Shown: positions 35,253 through 43,737 of the stretch, piece by piece
Layout: every line of letters starts with the position of its first letter
Numbering within the stretch: the stretch's first letter is position 1
NCBI RefSeq assembly: GCF_047344985.1
Contig: NZ_CP178861.1
Span: 1,488,001 to 1,552,000, forward strand
Direction of reading: 5' to 3'
DNA from: Bdellovibrio sp047344985
Lineage (GTDB): Bacteria > Bdellovibrionota > Bdellovibrionia > Bdellovibrionales > Bdellovibrionaceae
Length of the DNA: 64,000 bases
Notes under the pieces: model-generated
What the model was told of the DNA's origin: nothing
Seen by the model: only the letters and a program-made list of their open reading frames with translations
Database searches by the model: none
Program-made: the position numbers and the translations under genes

Positions 35253-35864
35253 ATGACTAAGAAACTAATTGCGGGTTGTGTTCTCATTCTCTCTTTTCTT
35301 TCTTTCAATACAGCTTTTGCTCAAGACGTAAGTGGCGACGGAATTTCAAAAACTGAATTGATCGAATCTCTCAGAAAAAACACGAACCTTAGCCAAGAAC
35401 AGATCGACGGCCTTATTCAAGTTCTACAAAAACAATTCGATGTTAAACCAGAAGAAAGAATTCCGATCGAAGGTTACTTATATTCAAGCGGAATGAACGG
35501 CGCCTTGTTCGTCGATCATGACGTCTGGAATTTCGACGCCACAATGAAAGTGCCGGGGAGTCAGGAACTTGTTACCATTCACGATCTCTATTCCTGTGAC
35601 TTTCACAACGGCGGCTTGAAATTCGAAATCGCCTACAAGTGGATGTTCACCTTCATTCCTAGAGGAGTGACAGTCGATCAGCTCGATGGCGCTGTTTATG
35701 GCCGCGGGATCGGCGTCGTCGCAGATGCCTTGTTGGGCCTTGAAGGCTCCTGGATGCCAGCCAAAAACCGCAATCACGACGTCTTTCACGCCGCTATCAA
35801 AGTAGGAATCGGCGGCGGCATCATCTTCCCAAAAATGGAATTCAAACTCCGCCCGATCCGCTAA
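35253..35864 (+). CDS. Secreted hypothetical protein
   Basis: 203 residues; no family recognised. A clear signal peptide ends near AFAQDVS (about 24). The mature part starts with a helical stretch (LIESLRKNTNLSQEQIDGLIQVLQ), then looks beta-rich: EGYLYSSGMNGALFVDHDVWNFDATMK, with one Cys (YSCDFHNGG). It ends with GIGGGIIFPKMEFKLRPIR. CGGAGG gives a good ribosome site. Similar short sequences (TTCTGGCTAC after a GTGC hairpin region) flank it on both sides. Confidence 0.7.
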   Translation: MTKKLIAGCVLILSFLSFNTAFAQDVSGDGISKTELIESLRKNTNLSQEQIDGLIQVLQKQFDVKPEERIPIEGYLYSSGMNGALFVDHDVWNFDATMKVPGSQELVTIHDLYSCDFHNGGLKFEIAYKWMFTFIPRGVTVDQLDGAVYGRGIGVVADALLGLEGSWMPAKNRNHDVFHAAIKVGIGGGIIFPKMEFKLRPIR

Positions 35865-35870
35865 AAGGTG

Positions 35871-35903
35871 CTGCCGCACCCTCCGCAGGAGGGCCCACGG
35901 CAG
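35871..35903 (+). terminator. Nested strong hairpin, probable terminator
   Basis: CTGCCG (35871-35876) pairs with CGGCAG (35898-35903), and inside it CCCTCC pairs with GGAGGG around GCA. A short T-rich run (TTATTCT) follows. It probably ends the preceding secreted-protein gene. Confidence 0.6.
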
Positions 35904-35959
35904 TTATTCTGGCTACGCCAAGTCAAAAAAGCAGGCAAAAGTAGAGACGCGAGAGAAAT

Positions 35960-36397
35960 ATGAAAGCCGTAGTTCAAAGAGTTCAAAATGCTTCCGTAAC
36001 TGTTGATGGAAAAATAATTTCTTCCATCGAAAAAGGTTTTCTAACTTTATTGGGAGTCGCCAAAGGGGACACAGAGGAGCAACTTCAAAAACTGATTTCA
36101 AAAATCATAGCCCTCAGAATTTTCCCCGATGAAAACGGCAAGATGAATTTGTCACTCAAAGACGTCGGCGGTTCTCATCTGATCGTTTCGCAATTTACAC
36201 TCTTAGGAGATGCCTCAAAAGGAAATCGCCCGAGTTTTATCGGCGCCGAAGCACCAGACATCGCCAATAAACTCTACGAAAAAGCCTTGGAGCTAAGCAA
36301 AGCCCAAGGCGTTCCCACATTCGGCGGGCAGTTCGGTGCCGATATGAAAGTAAATCTTCTCAACGACGGCCCCGTGACACTTATTATTGAAGTTTAA
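35960..36397 (+). CDS. dtd: D-aminoacyl-tRNA deacylase
   Basis: 145 residues, full family length. It starts MKAVVQRVQNASVTVDGK, and has the active-site motifs SQFTLLGDASKGNRPSF (about 79-95) and NDGPVTLIIEV at the C-terminus (the Gly-cisPro motif being GP in NDGPVT). FGADMKVNL is also typical. It hydrolyses D-amino acids wrongly attached to tRNA, in the cytoplasm. A GAGAGAAAT ribosome site is weak. It sits among translation genes. Its stop overlaps that of the convergent protease as TTAA. Confidence 0.96.
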   Translation: MKAVVQRVQNASVTVDGKIISSIEKGFLTLLGVAKGDTEEQLQKLISKIIALRIFPDENGKMNLSLKDVGGSHLIVSQFTLLGDASKGNRPSFIGAEAPDIANKLYEKALELSKAQGVPTFGGQFGADMKVNLLNDGPVTLIIEV

Positions 36398-37563
36398 TAA
36401 ACCAACGGATGGCGGCTAATCACTTCCACTTGCGCGGGCGTCAGATAAAAATTTCCCTGGCCCGTAGATGGAAACATCATGTTTTTATAGTCACACGCAC
36501 TATTCAGAGGATCACGCACGCCCATTGGGACGCCAAAGACGGGGACTTCGCAAACATGGAAAAGCCCCAAATAGTGAGCAATCTCGTGTGCGACCGTTAA
36601 GGCATAATCCGGCATCGAAAGACGCGAATCAATTGTTACGTAATCAAGAGAGTTGGGACTCTTACGTTCTTTCTCTGAAAGAATCGTCTTCATACGAACC
36701 ATCACGCCCGTCGCGTAAGGGGACATATAGCCACCTGGGAGTTGATCCGCATATGCAATCGTCCCAGCACCAACCCAATTAAAAGTCGTCTTCGCAAAGT
36801 AAACGTTCACAGCGTCGCCTTTGGAGTATTTCAACATATGCTGCAAACCTTGTCCGTCGCTATCAAAGACAACATCCGCTGTATCATCTAGCGAAAGAAC
36901 CTGAATGTTGATTCCAGCAAACTTAAAAATATCCTCCAGCACTTTCATAAAAAGTTTAAAGTCTTTATTCTTAGGAACGGACTTCGCATCCCAAAGCGAT
37001 TTTCCCGCGAAATGCAAACGCAGTGGAATGGTTGGTTTCCGTGCGGCACCAGAAATATTCTTTTTAAAAACAATCTGCACAAGACCTTTTAAATTTCGAC
37101 ATTCAGAATTCTCTGACTGACAAGAAAATTTCATTTTCCACGTGCCCGGAATAATTTTGGTCGCAGTATTGTTGCCAATCAAAGCTGTCGTAATGCCAGT
37201 AAAGGAAGGAGCCACTGGGTTTTCCCACTCCATATACGGAATGTGTGCTTCCTTGTTAATATAATCAAAATGACGAGCGGATTTTCCAAGAACAAAATGA
37301 CTGTTTGGATCCGACATGAACTCAAAGCGAATCCCTGCATAATCAGAGTTCGATGAAAATTGAACAAGAAAGCTTTTGGTATTTGCAGGGACTTGAAACG
37401 TCAATTCATCACTCATGCCCGCAGCATTAAATCCCACATCCTTAATATTGAGAATTTGAAGATCCGCTCTGCCTGTAGGCGATTTTTCCAGGGCCCAGGC
37501 TGAAGGAGTACCAAGAGAGCATAAGGTCGACATCAGAAGGGGAAGCAACGCCATTTTTCTCAT
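36394..37563 (-). CDS. Secreted metzincin-like zinc protease
   Basis: 389 residues with an AAGGAG ribosome site. A signal peptide ends near SAWALE (about 25). The zinc site HEIAHYLGLFH (HExxHxxGxxH, about 329-339) is the metzincin signature, and NMMFPSTGQGN downstream could give the Met-turn. The N-terminal half is a beta-rich domain (LTFQVPANTKSFLVQFSS) with two cysteines (CQSENSEC). VYFAKTTFNWVGAGTIAYAD precedes the catalytic region. Probably exported, perhaps a prey or envelope-acting protease; the substrate is unknown. The leader contains a 10-base inverted repeat. Confidence 0.85.
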   Translation of the reverse strand: MRKMALLPLLMSTLCSLGTPSAWALEKSPTGRADLQILNIKDVGFNAAGMSDELTFQVPANTKSFLVQFSSNSDYAGIRFEFMSDPNSHFVLGKSARHFDYINKEAHIPYMEWENPVAPSFTGITTALIGNNTATKIIPGTWKMKFSCQSENSECRNLKGLVQIVFKKNISGAARKPTIPLRLHFAGKSLWDAKSVPKNKDFKLFMKVLEDIFKFAGINIQVLSLDDTADVVFDSDGQGLQHMLKYSKGDAVNVYFAKTTFNWVGAGTIAYADQLPGGYMSPYATGVMVRMKTILSEKERKSPNSLDYVTIDSRLSMPDYALTVAHEIAHYLGLFHVCEVPVFGVPMGVRDPLNSACDYKNMMFPSTGQGNFYLTPAQVEVISRHPLVY

Positions 37564-37599
37564 AACAAGACTCCTTTACGAACTGCTATCTAAGTCTTA

Positions 37600-37633
37600 A
37601 ACACTGTGACCCTCGTGGTGTCTTCACAGTGTT
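37600..37633. promoter_or_regulatory. 10-base inverted repeat upstream of metzincin gene
   Basis: AACACTGTGA (37600-37609) and TCACAGTGTT (37624-37633) are perfect reverse complements 14 bases apart, 37 bases upstream of the protease start. It could be a dimeric regulator site or a leader hairpin. The spacing is too wide for a CRP site. Confidence 0.4.
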
Positions 37634-37748
37634 CGACGGGAACACGGCGACGCCATTATCGACAGCCTATAAACATATGAAGAGTTATTGCAAAAGAAGT
37701 GCGCGAAGCCGTTGTTCGGCCTAATTTGCTGAAACGCCAGAAAACAAA

Positions 37749-37776
37749 AACCCACAACTCGGAAAAGTCGTGGGTT
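37749..37776 (-). terminator. Terminator of the ten-gene envelope operon
   Basis: On the minus strand AACCCACGAC pairs with GTTGTGGGTT (one G-U) around TTTTCCGA, followed by TTTGTTTT. It lies 26 bases after the VWA gene's stop. Confidence 0.8.
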
Positions 37777-37802
37777 CTTAAGAATAAAAATCTAAAAGAA
37801 AA

Positions 37803-39059
37803 CTATTGTTGCTGCTTCAAAGTCAAAGGAGCCAAGTCTACGGAGAAGCGAGCCCCTTCAACATACTCATAATCGATATCACCAGAAAGCTCGATAGAGT
37901 TGTTCTCAGGATTGTACAACCATCCACCTTTGGCTTTTTGCGGAATGACTTGCTTACCGTAACGAACGCGAACCATCAACTGACCGTTCTTATCCGTGCG
38001 AGGGCGTTGACTCAAGAAGATTTCTTTCGCCAAAGTCTTCACAGTGATATCAGAACCGATCTTCGCAAGATCATCACCGAACTTAGGACTCACGATGCTC
38101 ATGATATGCTTCGTACGAATCTGATCCGGAGTTCCTTCATTTTGGTTCGCTGCCACGATGAATTTCTCAAGGCGGTCAGGACCAAAACCAGTACACTTGC
38201 CATTGTTCTTTGGAGACTTTTGCGAAGTCATATCAAAGCACTCAGGATGGTACTTAGGGTGAATTCTCAAGTCCCAGTCTTTATAATCGTCAGAATCTTG
38301 AGGGCGAACAAGCACACCATAAACTGAAACCTTTTCAGCGCGACCACCTTTAAAGTCGATCAACTTCTGAGCCATCTCTTCAGGATTGATACTCTTAGAA
38401 GAGTCATCCGCATCTGTCAAAAGAACCACAACCAATTGAGCGTCTTGACGGAAGAAACCTTCATTCGTAGCACCACGGCCCGTTTTTTCAATAGCAGCTG
38501 CAAGGGGAGAGAACAATTCTTCAAACTCAGGTCCGCCTTGAGCGTAAGGAGTTACACCGATATTCAAAGTCGAAGCGATCAACTTGCTATTGTTATCCGA
38601 CTTCGCCACGAAACGACGGTTTGAAGCCGATTGACCTTGAGAGTTTTTAATAAAACGAAGATCACCAATTTGATATTGGTCTTTCTTCATCTGGATATAA
38701 CGATCTGAACTGTCCCAAACAGAGATCACGCCCACGTGATAGTCGATCATTCTATTTTTAAGAACACCGGCTGTGAACTTATCAATATTGCGCACAAGGT
38801 TTTCTTGTGCCGACTTCATACTGTCCGAGTTGTCAGTCACAAACAAAATATCCACTTGCGGATTGAAGTCGAGCTGGCTTTGACCGCCGTCTTCAGTGAT
38901 CCACTCAGCAGGTTTAATGATCGGTTTTTCATATTGAGGAATTTGCACTTCCGGCTGAACCAAAGGTCTTTCAACTCTCAAAGTCGCAGACTCAGGAGAG
39001 CATGCTGATACAAGCATCAAAGCCGACATGTAAATACAGATGATGACGAGAGTTCTCAC
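37803..39059 (-). CDS. VWA-domain lipoprotein, last gene of envelope operon
   Basis: 418 residues with a GTG start behind AGGAGG. A lipobox, LVSAC (Cys20), marks it as a lipoprotein. A von Willebrand A domain starts near residue 68: VDILFVTDNSDSM holds the MIDAS D-x-S-x-S motif, and VVVLLTDADDS gives the later Asp. A beta-rich C-terminal part follows (LMVRVRYGKQVIP). VWA lipoproteins bind protein partners through a metal ion. It overlaps the TPR gene upstream by four bases (GTGA). It is unusual for a Glt-like set and may be the surface or peptidoglycan-facing adaptor; that is inference. Confidence 0.85.
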   Translation of the reverse strand: MRTLVIICIYMSALMLVSACSPESATLRVERPLVQPEVQIPQYEKPIIKPAEWITEDGGQSQLDFNPQVDILFVTDNSDSMKSAQENLVRNIDKFTAGVLKNRMIDYHVGVISVWDSSDRYIQMKKDQYQIGDLRFIKNSQGQSASNRRFVAKSDNNSKLIASTLNIGVTPYAQGGPEFEELFSPLAAAIEKTGRGATNEGFFRQDAQLVVVLLTDADDSSKSINPEEMAQKLIDFKGGRAEKVSVYGVLVRPQDSDDYKDWDLRIHPKYHPECFDMTSQKSPKNNGKCTGFGPDRLEKFIVAANQNEGTPDQIRTKHIMSIVSPKFGDDLAKIGSDITVKTLAKEIFLSQRPRTDKNGQLMVRVRYGKQVIPQKAKGGWLYNPENNSIELSGDIDYEYVEGARFSVDLAPLTLKQQQ

Positions 39060-40102
39060 ATCTTCCTCCTGATCCCTTTAGCGCACGTTTTCGCCGCTAC
39101 CTCGAACTTATCAAGTTCGTCGATCCAAGGTCTGCCGTCATCCATAAAGACCAACTTATCATCCGTAACTTCCTGAAATTTACCTTTTTTGTAAAGCTCT
39201 TCCGCCATGTTCATGTCAGTGTGAACACGTTGAATGGCTTCCACTTCAACAAGATTCAATTTTTGAATGATCTTGAAGTTTTCGTTGGTTTCTTCTTGAG
39301 CCAATTCTTGAACACGGTCCTTCAAAGAACGGAAAGCTTCTTGATTGATTTTATCCAAAGAGGCTTTCACGCGAGGGTAGTCAGAACCAACCAATTCCAT
39401 CGCACGTTGAGATGCTTTGAAACGAAGAGCTTGTTTTTGAAACTCAACGTCTTTGTAAATCATCAAAGGCAAACGTTGAACAGAGTCACCCATATCGTCC
39501 AAAGTTAAAGGGAACTGATCCGCTTTACGAAGAACTTGCGCTAAAGAATCATTCCAACCTGACTTTGCAAGGTTTTGAACTTCCATGATGCGGTTCTTTT
39601 GTTTTTCTTTGAAAATCTGGTGAGTTTCAAAAACGCCTTTGTAATCACAGATCTTCAACTGAGTTAAAGACTGCAATAAAAACGCTTCAGAATTTGAAAC
39701 TTCAGCAAACTGAGGAGCTAGCAAAGTTTTGGTTTGCGCCAAAGCTTTTTCGTAATTTTCCTGACGGAAATAAGCCCAGCCTTTTTCCTCCACAGCCGAC
39801 AACCAATAAGTGTTGCCGCGAGGAATTTCGTTGTAAGTGCTGATAGCTTCGTCAAATTGACCTTTTGCAAATTGGCTGCGAGCTTTCTTCAAGGAAGCCT
39901 TGTTATCGCAGTCACTGCAAGAGCCAAGGGCTTTCTTCTCTAAAGAAGACGTGTTGAAAGAAGAAGCTCCATTGCTTTCCAAGGATTTCACCCAAGACTT
40001 GGCCCAGTCAGAGGCTGAAACGCGATCCGCTGCCAGAGCTTGCGAGTGCAAACCACAGACAACAATCGCAATAGCGCTAAGAGCGAATACCAGCTTCATC
40101 AT
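39056..40102 (-). CDS. Periplasmic TPR-like protein of envelope operon
   Basis: 348 residues from the ATG at 40102 (ATGA overlap with the barrel gene); an upstream ATG at 40111 is less likely. A signal peptide ends near SQALAADRVS. TPR-like helices follow: ASLKKARSQFAKGQFDEAIS, SAVEEKGWAYFRQENYEKAL, then a long helical domain. A CSDCDN cysteine pair lies early in the mature part. It has the look of periplasmic GltD/GltE-like TPR proteins of gliding machines, but I cannot match it to one of them by sequence. Confidence 0.75.
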   Translation of the reverse strand: MMKLVFALSAIAIVVCGLHSQALAADRVSASDWAKSWVKSLESNGASSFNTSSLEKKALGSCSDCDNKASLKKARSQFAKGQFDEAISTYNEIPRGNTYWLSAVEEKGWAYFRQENYEKALAQTKTLLAPQFAEVSNSEAFLLQSLTQLKICDYKGVFETHQIFKEKQKNRIMEVQNLAKSGWNDSLAQVLRKADQFPLTLDDMGDSVQRLPLMIYKDVEFQKQALRFKASQRAMELVGSDYPRVKASLDKINQEAFRSLKDRVQELAQEETNENFKIIQKLNLVEVEAIQRVHTDMNMAEELYKKGKFQEVTDDKLVFMDDGRPWIDELDKFEVAAKTCAKGIRRKM

Positions 40103-40848
40103 AAAATCCATCCAAGACCGAGAGAACCCGTTACGATATCAAGTTTACGAGCGCCCGTAGCGATTTGGTCTTCGTAACGTTGATAACGAACTTCCGCGCG
40201 AGCAGAAACGTGTTTAGAGATCCATGCACCTAGACCCAAACCACCTGTCATCACAGATGTGCTGCCGCTAGAAAGAGTGATATTTCCGCCACCAGCCAAA
40301 AGATAAAGGTCAAACTGAGTCACACCCATATCAAGGAAACTCGTCTTACCGTAGATAGGGTACCAGTTCACAACCGCGATCGTTGAATTCAATGGATAGT
40401 CGATATCTACAGGAAGAGCACGACCACCAGCTGCTTCAGCGGCTTTCGCGTCGTCATAGATACGTTGACCTTCGCTAGTCAGGCTGTTACCGAAATCGTA
40501 GTAACGAACACCCACAGACCAACGGGGAGTGATGTGGTAATCTACTTGAGCACCCAAGCTTTGCGTTTTTACGTAAGCATCACCACCAAAAACGCTGCCG
40601 TAAGAAAGACCGAACTCAAGAGTGTTATTGCGATCGACGATGCGCTCTTGAACGATACGAGAACGGCTTGTCGATTTGATCTTTTGCGCCATCTCCATCA
40701 ATTCTTGGTTACCACCTAAAGAATCGATATCTTCAGAAGCATTGATTTGTTTTGCAGCAGATTTACTTTTTGAAGACGCAGCGTGAGCCGTTGTCGTCAT
40801 CAAAGAGCATGCAAGCAATGTGATTGCGATGATGTTCATAGTTTTCAT
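40099..40848 (-). CDS. Outer-membrane beta-barrel protein of envelope operon
   Basis: 249 residues. A signal peptide ends in AHAASS. After a helical segment the rest alternates as amphipathic strands (LEFGLSYGSVFGGDAYV, WSVGVRYYDFGNS, FDLYLLAGGGNITLSSGS, VSARAEVRYQRYEDQ) and ends in GSLGLGWIL, hydrophobic as in outer-membrane proteins. It fits the small 8-10 strand barrel type annotated as 'outer membrane beta-barrel domain' and resembles GltA/B/H-type components in placement. It overlaps neighbours on both sides by four bases. Confidence 0.78.
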   Translation of the reverse strand: MKTMNIIAITLLACSLMTTTAHAASSKSKSAAKQINASEDIDSLGGNQELMEMAQKIKSTSRSRIVQERIVDRNNTLEFGLSYGSVFGGDAYVKTQSLGAQVDYHITPRWSVGVRYYDFGNSLTSEGQRIYDDAKAAEAAGGRALPVDIDYPLNSTIAVVNWYPIYGKTSFLDMGVTQFDLYLLAGGGNITLSSGSTSVMTGGLGLGAWISKHVSARAEVRYQRYEDQIATGARKLDIVTGSLGLGWIL

Positions 40849-42212
40849 TTTGCAGCCTCCGCTGGGCAGAGCTTCTTGTCTTCCTGAGAAGCAAGAACCT
40901 TCAATTTATACGCAGTCACGTCAGAATTTCTGCCGTTCACCACGCTTTGCGCGTTCATAGAGATTTCCCCACCCAAGTTCGCAGCTGTTGCATCACAAGG
41001 AACGGACCAAGTAAGGACACATTCTTGTTTTGCAGCCGTCGCTGCCGAAGCTTTACATTCTACTTTTGGAGAACCTGGCAAGCTTGAAGTTGCAGGTTCT
41101 ACTTTTACAACAGCGTCTTTATCCGCTGAAGAAACAACAAAGTTCAAAGTCACATTTTGTCCCGGAGACACTTGCAAACCTTGTTGACCAAGACCTGACA
41201 AATCAAAACGGGGAGCTGCAATCGGTTTCGTGTAACGAACTTTAACCTGAGTCAAAGATTCAGGTGTCGAAAGACCGTAAGGGCTGTACACCTTAAAGCT
41301 CAAACGAACGCGAGTGCCATCAGCATTAGAGAGGATTGAACCATCTTTAGCCAGTTGTGGTTGAACAGAGATGTTTTTAGTATCGAAGATCAAAGTGAAC
41401 TTCCATTTAGAGTCACCAAGATACTCCGCTTCTTTTTTATTCAAATCAGCGACAACATAACGAGCGCCATCAAGTTCTAGGAAGCTGTTGCCAGCTGTGT
41501 AGCTAACGCCGTCGTAACTCACAACAAGGCGAGGTTTTTGCGGAGCTTTATTATCAGTCCCAGGAACTTTCACAGTCACAGTGAAAGGAACCAAAGAACC
41601 CTCATTCACTTCAGAAGCAAGGCCTGCCACAGTCAAAGCCGAAGGAGCTTCTTGGTTGCGGAACAAGAAGATATTAAATTCTTTTTCACGAACAAGGCCT
41701 TTAAGTTTGTCAGCTTCAACTTGGCTGCTTGAAGAAGTCACTTCAGCAGAAACTTTTGCTGTGTAACTCTTCATAGCCGCATTCGCTGGAACTGTGTAAA
41801 GAGCCGGAGTCCAAGTCAGGATATAAAGATCTTTTTCCTGAGTTGATTTCTCAAGTTTCGCTCCATCAGGAAGACCTGAAGCCGTCAATTTGATCTCGAT
41901 ACCTGGAACAAGAACGCGAGCGCGGATTTTAAACTGCGCTTGTTGACCTTCGTTGAAAGTCATTTGTGCATCTGGAGTGATCACGATGAATTTTTCGTCA
42001 ATCGTAGATTCCTCTTTAACAACCACAACCGGTTTTTCCACGATCACTGTGTTTGTGATCTCACGAGGTTTATCAGGACCTTGTTGAGCTTGTACTTTGG
42101 CGTTCTTACGCATTTCCGCAAGACCCGAAGCTGGATCTTTTTTATACTCTCCGCAACCAACCGCTGCGAGAGTCAAAGCTACTAGAGGGAGAAGAGTTTT
42201 GGTGTTTTTCAT
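40845..42212 (-). CDS. Ig-like/cadherin-like lipoprotein of envelope operon
   Basis: 455 residues from the ATG at 42212, eight bases after GAGGAG; a GTG at 42218 is too close. The signal peptide ends in AAVGC (lipobox). FNEGQQAQFKIRARVLVPGI, then ASGLPDGAKL and YILTWTP, are the text of putative Ig/cadherin-like (He_PIG) domains; at least two more similar domains follow (SEVNEGSLVPFTVTV; VSPGQNVTLNFVVS). It is anchored in a membrane facing the periplasm or surface. It may act like the GltK lipoprotein of Myxococcus, which is inference from context. Confidence 0.75.
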   Translation of the reverse strand: MKNTKTLLPLVALTLAAVGCGEYKKDPASGLAEMRKNAKVQAQQGPDKPREITNTVIVEKPVVVVKEESTIDEKFIVITPDAQMTFNEGQQAQFKIRARVLVPGIEIKLTASGLPDGAKLEKSTQEKDLYILTWTPALYTVPANAAMKSYTAKVSAEVTSSSSQVEADKLKGLVREKEFNIFLFRNQEAPSALTVAGLASEVNEGSLVPFTVTVKVPGTDNKAPQKPRLVVSYDGVSYTAGNSFLELDGARYVVADLNKKEAEYLGDSKWKFTLIFDTKNISVQPQLAKDGSILSNADGTRVRLSFKVYSPYGLSTPESLTQVKVRYTKPIAAPRFDLSGLGQQGLQVSPGQNVTLNFVVSSADKDAVVKVEPATSSLPGSPKVECKASAATAAKQECVLTWSVPCDATAANLGGEISMNAQSVVNGRNSDVTAYKLKVLASQEDKKLCPAEAAK

Positions 42213-42226
42213 TTTCACATCTCCTC

Positions 42227-43456
42227 TTATCGAGCACTCACGCGAGTGAGTTCGAAAGGATAAAGTACGTCAACGTTTACTTGTCCAACCGGACGTGGGA
42301 ATTGCCATGTTTTCATTCTTTGTAGCATGCAGTTTTCAACCATGCGTGAGCCCAAAGAAGACTCTGCTACTTTCGCTACTGTGATACGGCCCGAAGCGCC
42401 AATTACGAAGCTGACAGCGACGCGACCACCGATTGTTGGTTGGGCTTGAAGTCCTTTTTCGTAGCAGTACGTGATTTGACCTTTGTTACGGTTGATCACC
42501 GCGATAATTTGGTCTTGGTCCAAACCACCTTCAACAGTCACTTCTTCATCAAGAGGCAGGCTTGTTGCGGCAGTTCCGCCAACCATAGAGATCTTGCCGT
42601 AACCAGCGCGACCACCACCAGAACCTTTCGTTCCGTAGCCACCAGCACCTTGTGCACGCGCGCCTTCACCCGCAGAACCCGCAATCAAACCATTGCCAGG
42701 CATATAACCTTTAGCACCGCCACGGCCCGCATTACCGATACCGCCGCCACCTGCGCCAGTTCCTGCAGCTCTGATGTTTTTCAAAGACTGCATATCCAAA
42801 CCCTCAGCACCTTTGTGGCCTGTTTTAAGTCCACCCAACGCTGCCAAAGCGCCAACACGGCGAACGTCAGTCGCTTTTGCCGTATGAACTTTATAAGGCT
42901 TCGTCAAAAGTTTCTTAGCAACAGGTCTGTAGACTTTGTTCGTTTGCTTAATTTTAGTTTTAGAAACTTTCACAGTCGGACGAGCTTCTGGCTTTTGTTT
43001 TACCACGGGCTCTTCCTGTGGAAGCATGATCGTCACAAGAGGTGGCTCTTGAGTTTTGCTGAAGTAATTTAAATAAACCCATGAACCCAAGATCAAGAAG
43101 AAGACAGCAATCATGTGACCAGCTGCCGTTTTCTGCAGCATTGTTTTAAGCTGTTCATTGTCGTCTTCTTGAGCCAAAGAATGTGTCGGGCTATTTTGAA
43201 CACCCGAAGCAGGATAGAGGCGAACGCGGCCTAAACCTTGAAGTTCAAGGCCGTTCTCAGAAAGTTGCGACAATTGAATTTCAGAAATAAGAGTGTAGTT
43301 AACTTTATTCTCATCAAGGTCATTAAGATGAGCAAAGGCTTCAACACGGCGGCTGTCTTTCAAGTAAACCAAATTCAAAGAATCTGATTCAACTGCGAAA
43401 GTGCGAACCTTTTGGCCTAACTGATTTTCGAGTATTAGAAGTTTCGCTGCGCTCAT
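42227..43456 (-). CDS. AgmX/PglI (GltG/GltJ)-type TonB-like envelope protein
   Basis: 409 residues. A cytoplasmic N-terminal domain (about 1-110) is followed by a single membrane helix (MIAVFFLILGSWVYLNYF, about 114-131), a Lys/Pro-rich periplasmic stretch (QKPEARPTVKVSK), a Gly-rich segment (about 230-285), and a C-terminal AgmX/PglI tail domain with two cysteines, QITYCYEKGLQAQP and VENCMLQRMKTWQFPRP. This layout matches GltG/GltJ of Myxococcus gliding machinery, which are energised by a TolQR-like motor through their membrane helix. I do not see a canonical FHA motif in its N-domain. The motor genes lie upstream in the same operon. Confidence 0.85.
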   Translation of the reverse strand: MSAAKLLILENQLGQKVRTFAVESDSLNLVYLKDSRRVEAFAHLNDLDENKVNYTLISEIQLSQLSENGLELQGLGRVRLYPASGVQNSPTHSLAQEDDNEQLKTMLQKTAAGHMIAVFFLILGSWVYLNYFSKTQEPPLVTIMLPQEEPVVKQKPEARPTVKVSKTKIKQTNKVYRPVAKKLLTKPYKVHTAKATDVRRVGALAALGGLKTGHKGAEGLDMQSLKNIRAAGTGAGGGGIGNAGRGGAKGYMPGNGLIAGSAGEGARAQGAGGYGTKGSGGGRAGYGKISMVGGTAATSLPLDEEVTVEGGLDQDQIIAVINRNKGQITYCYEKGLQAQPTIGGRVAVSFVIGASGRITVAKVAESSLGSRMVENCMLQRMKTWQFPRPVGQVNVDVLYPFELTRVSAR

Positions 43457-43467
43457 AATCTTTGCCT

Positions 43468-43737
43468 TTAGTTACGTTCTGTTTCTTTTTCTTGGCGGTC
43501 CTCAAACTGAGTTCTGCCTTTCAAAAGATCTTCCAAAAGTTTATCGTTCTCTACCGTTGCTGCCGTACCCATGGAGCTTTGGTATTTACCTCTCAGCGAG
43601 GACCCGTTGAATTTAAACGAAGTACCAAGCTGTCTTTTTGTCGCCGTTGGTTTTGCATTTTTCTCTGCAGGTTTTCCGGCGGCAAAGGTCGTATGGGATA
43701 ACAGCAAAATGAGGGCCAAAGAAATCACGGATTTCAT
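43468..43737 (-). CDS. Small secreted protein within envelope operon
   Basis: 89 residues. A signal peptide (MKSVISLALILLLSHTTFA) is followed by a charged, Lys-rich mature part with FKFNGSSLRGKYQSSMGTAA and a Glu-rich end. No family recognised. It overlaps the large TPR gene's stop by four bases (ATGA), so it is truly part of the operon. It may be a small accessory subunit of the complex. Confidence 0.7.
   Translation of the reverse strand: MKSVISLALILLLSHTTFAAGKPAEKNAKPTATKRQLGTSFKFNGSSLRGKYQSSMGTAATVENDKLLEDLLKGRTQFEDRQEKETERN

Noticed and set aside
37605..37628. CRP site (TGTGA...TCACA)
   Set aside because: The half-sites are 14 bases apart instead of six.
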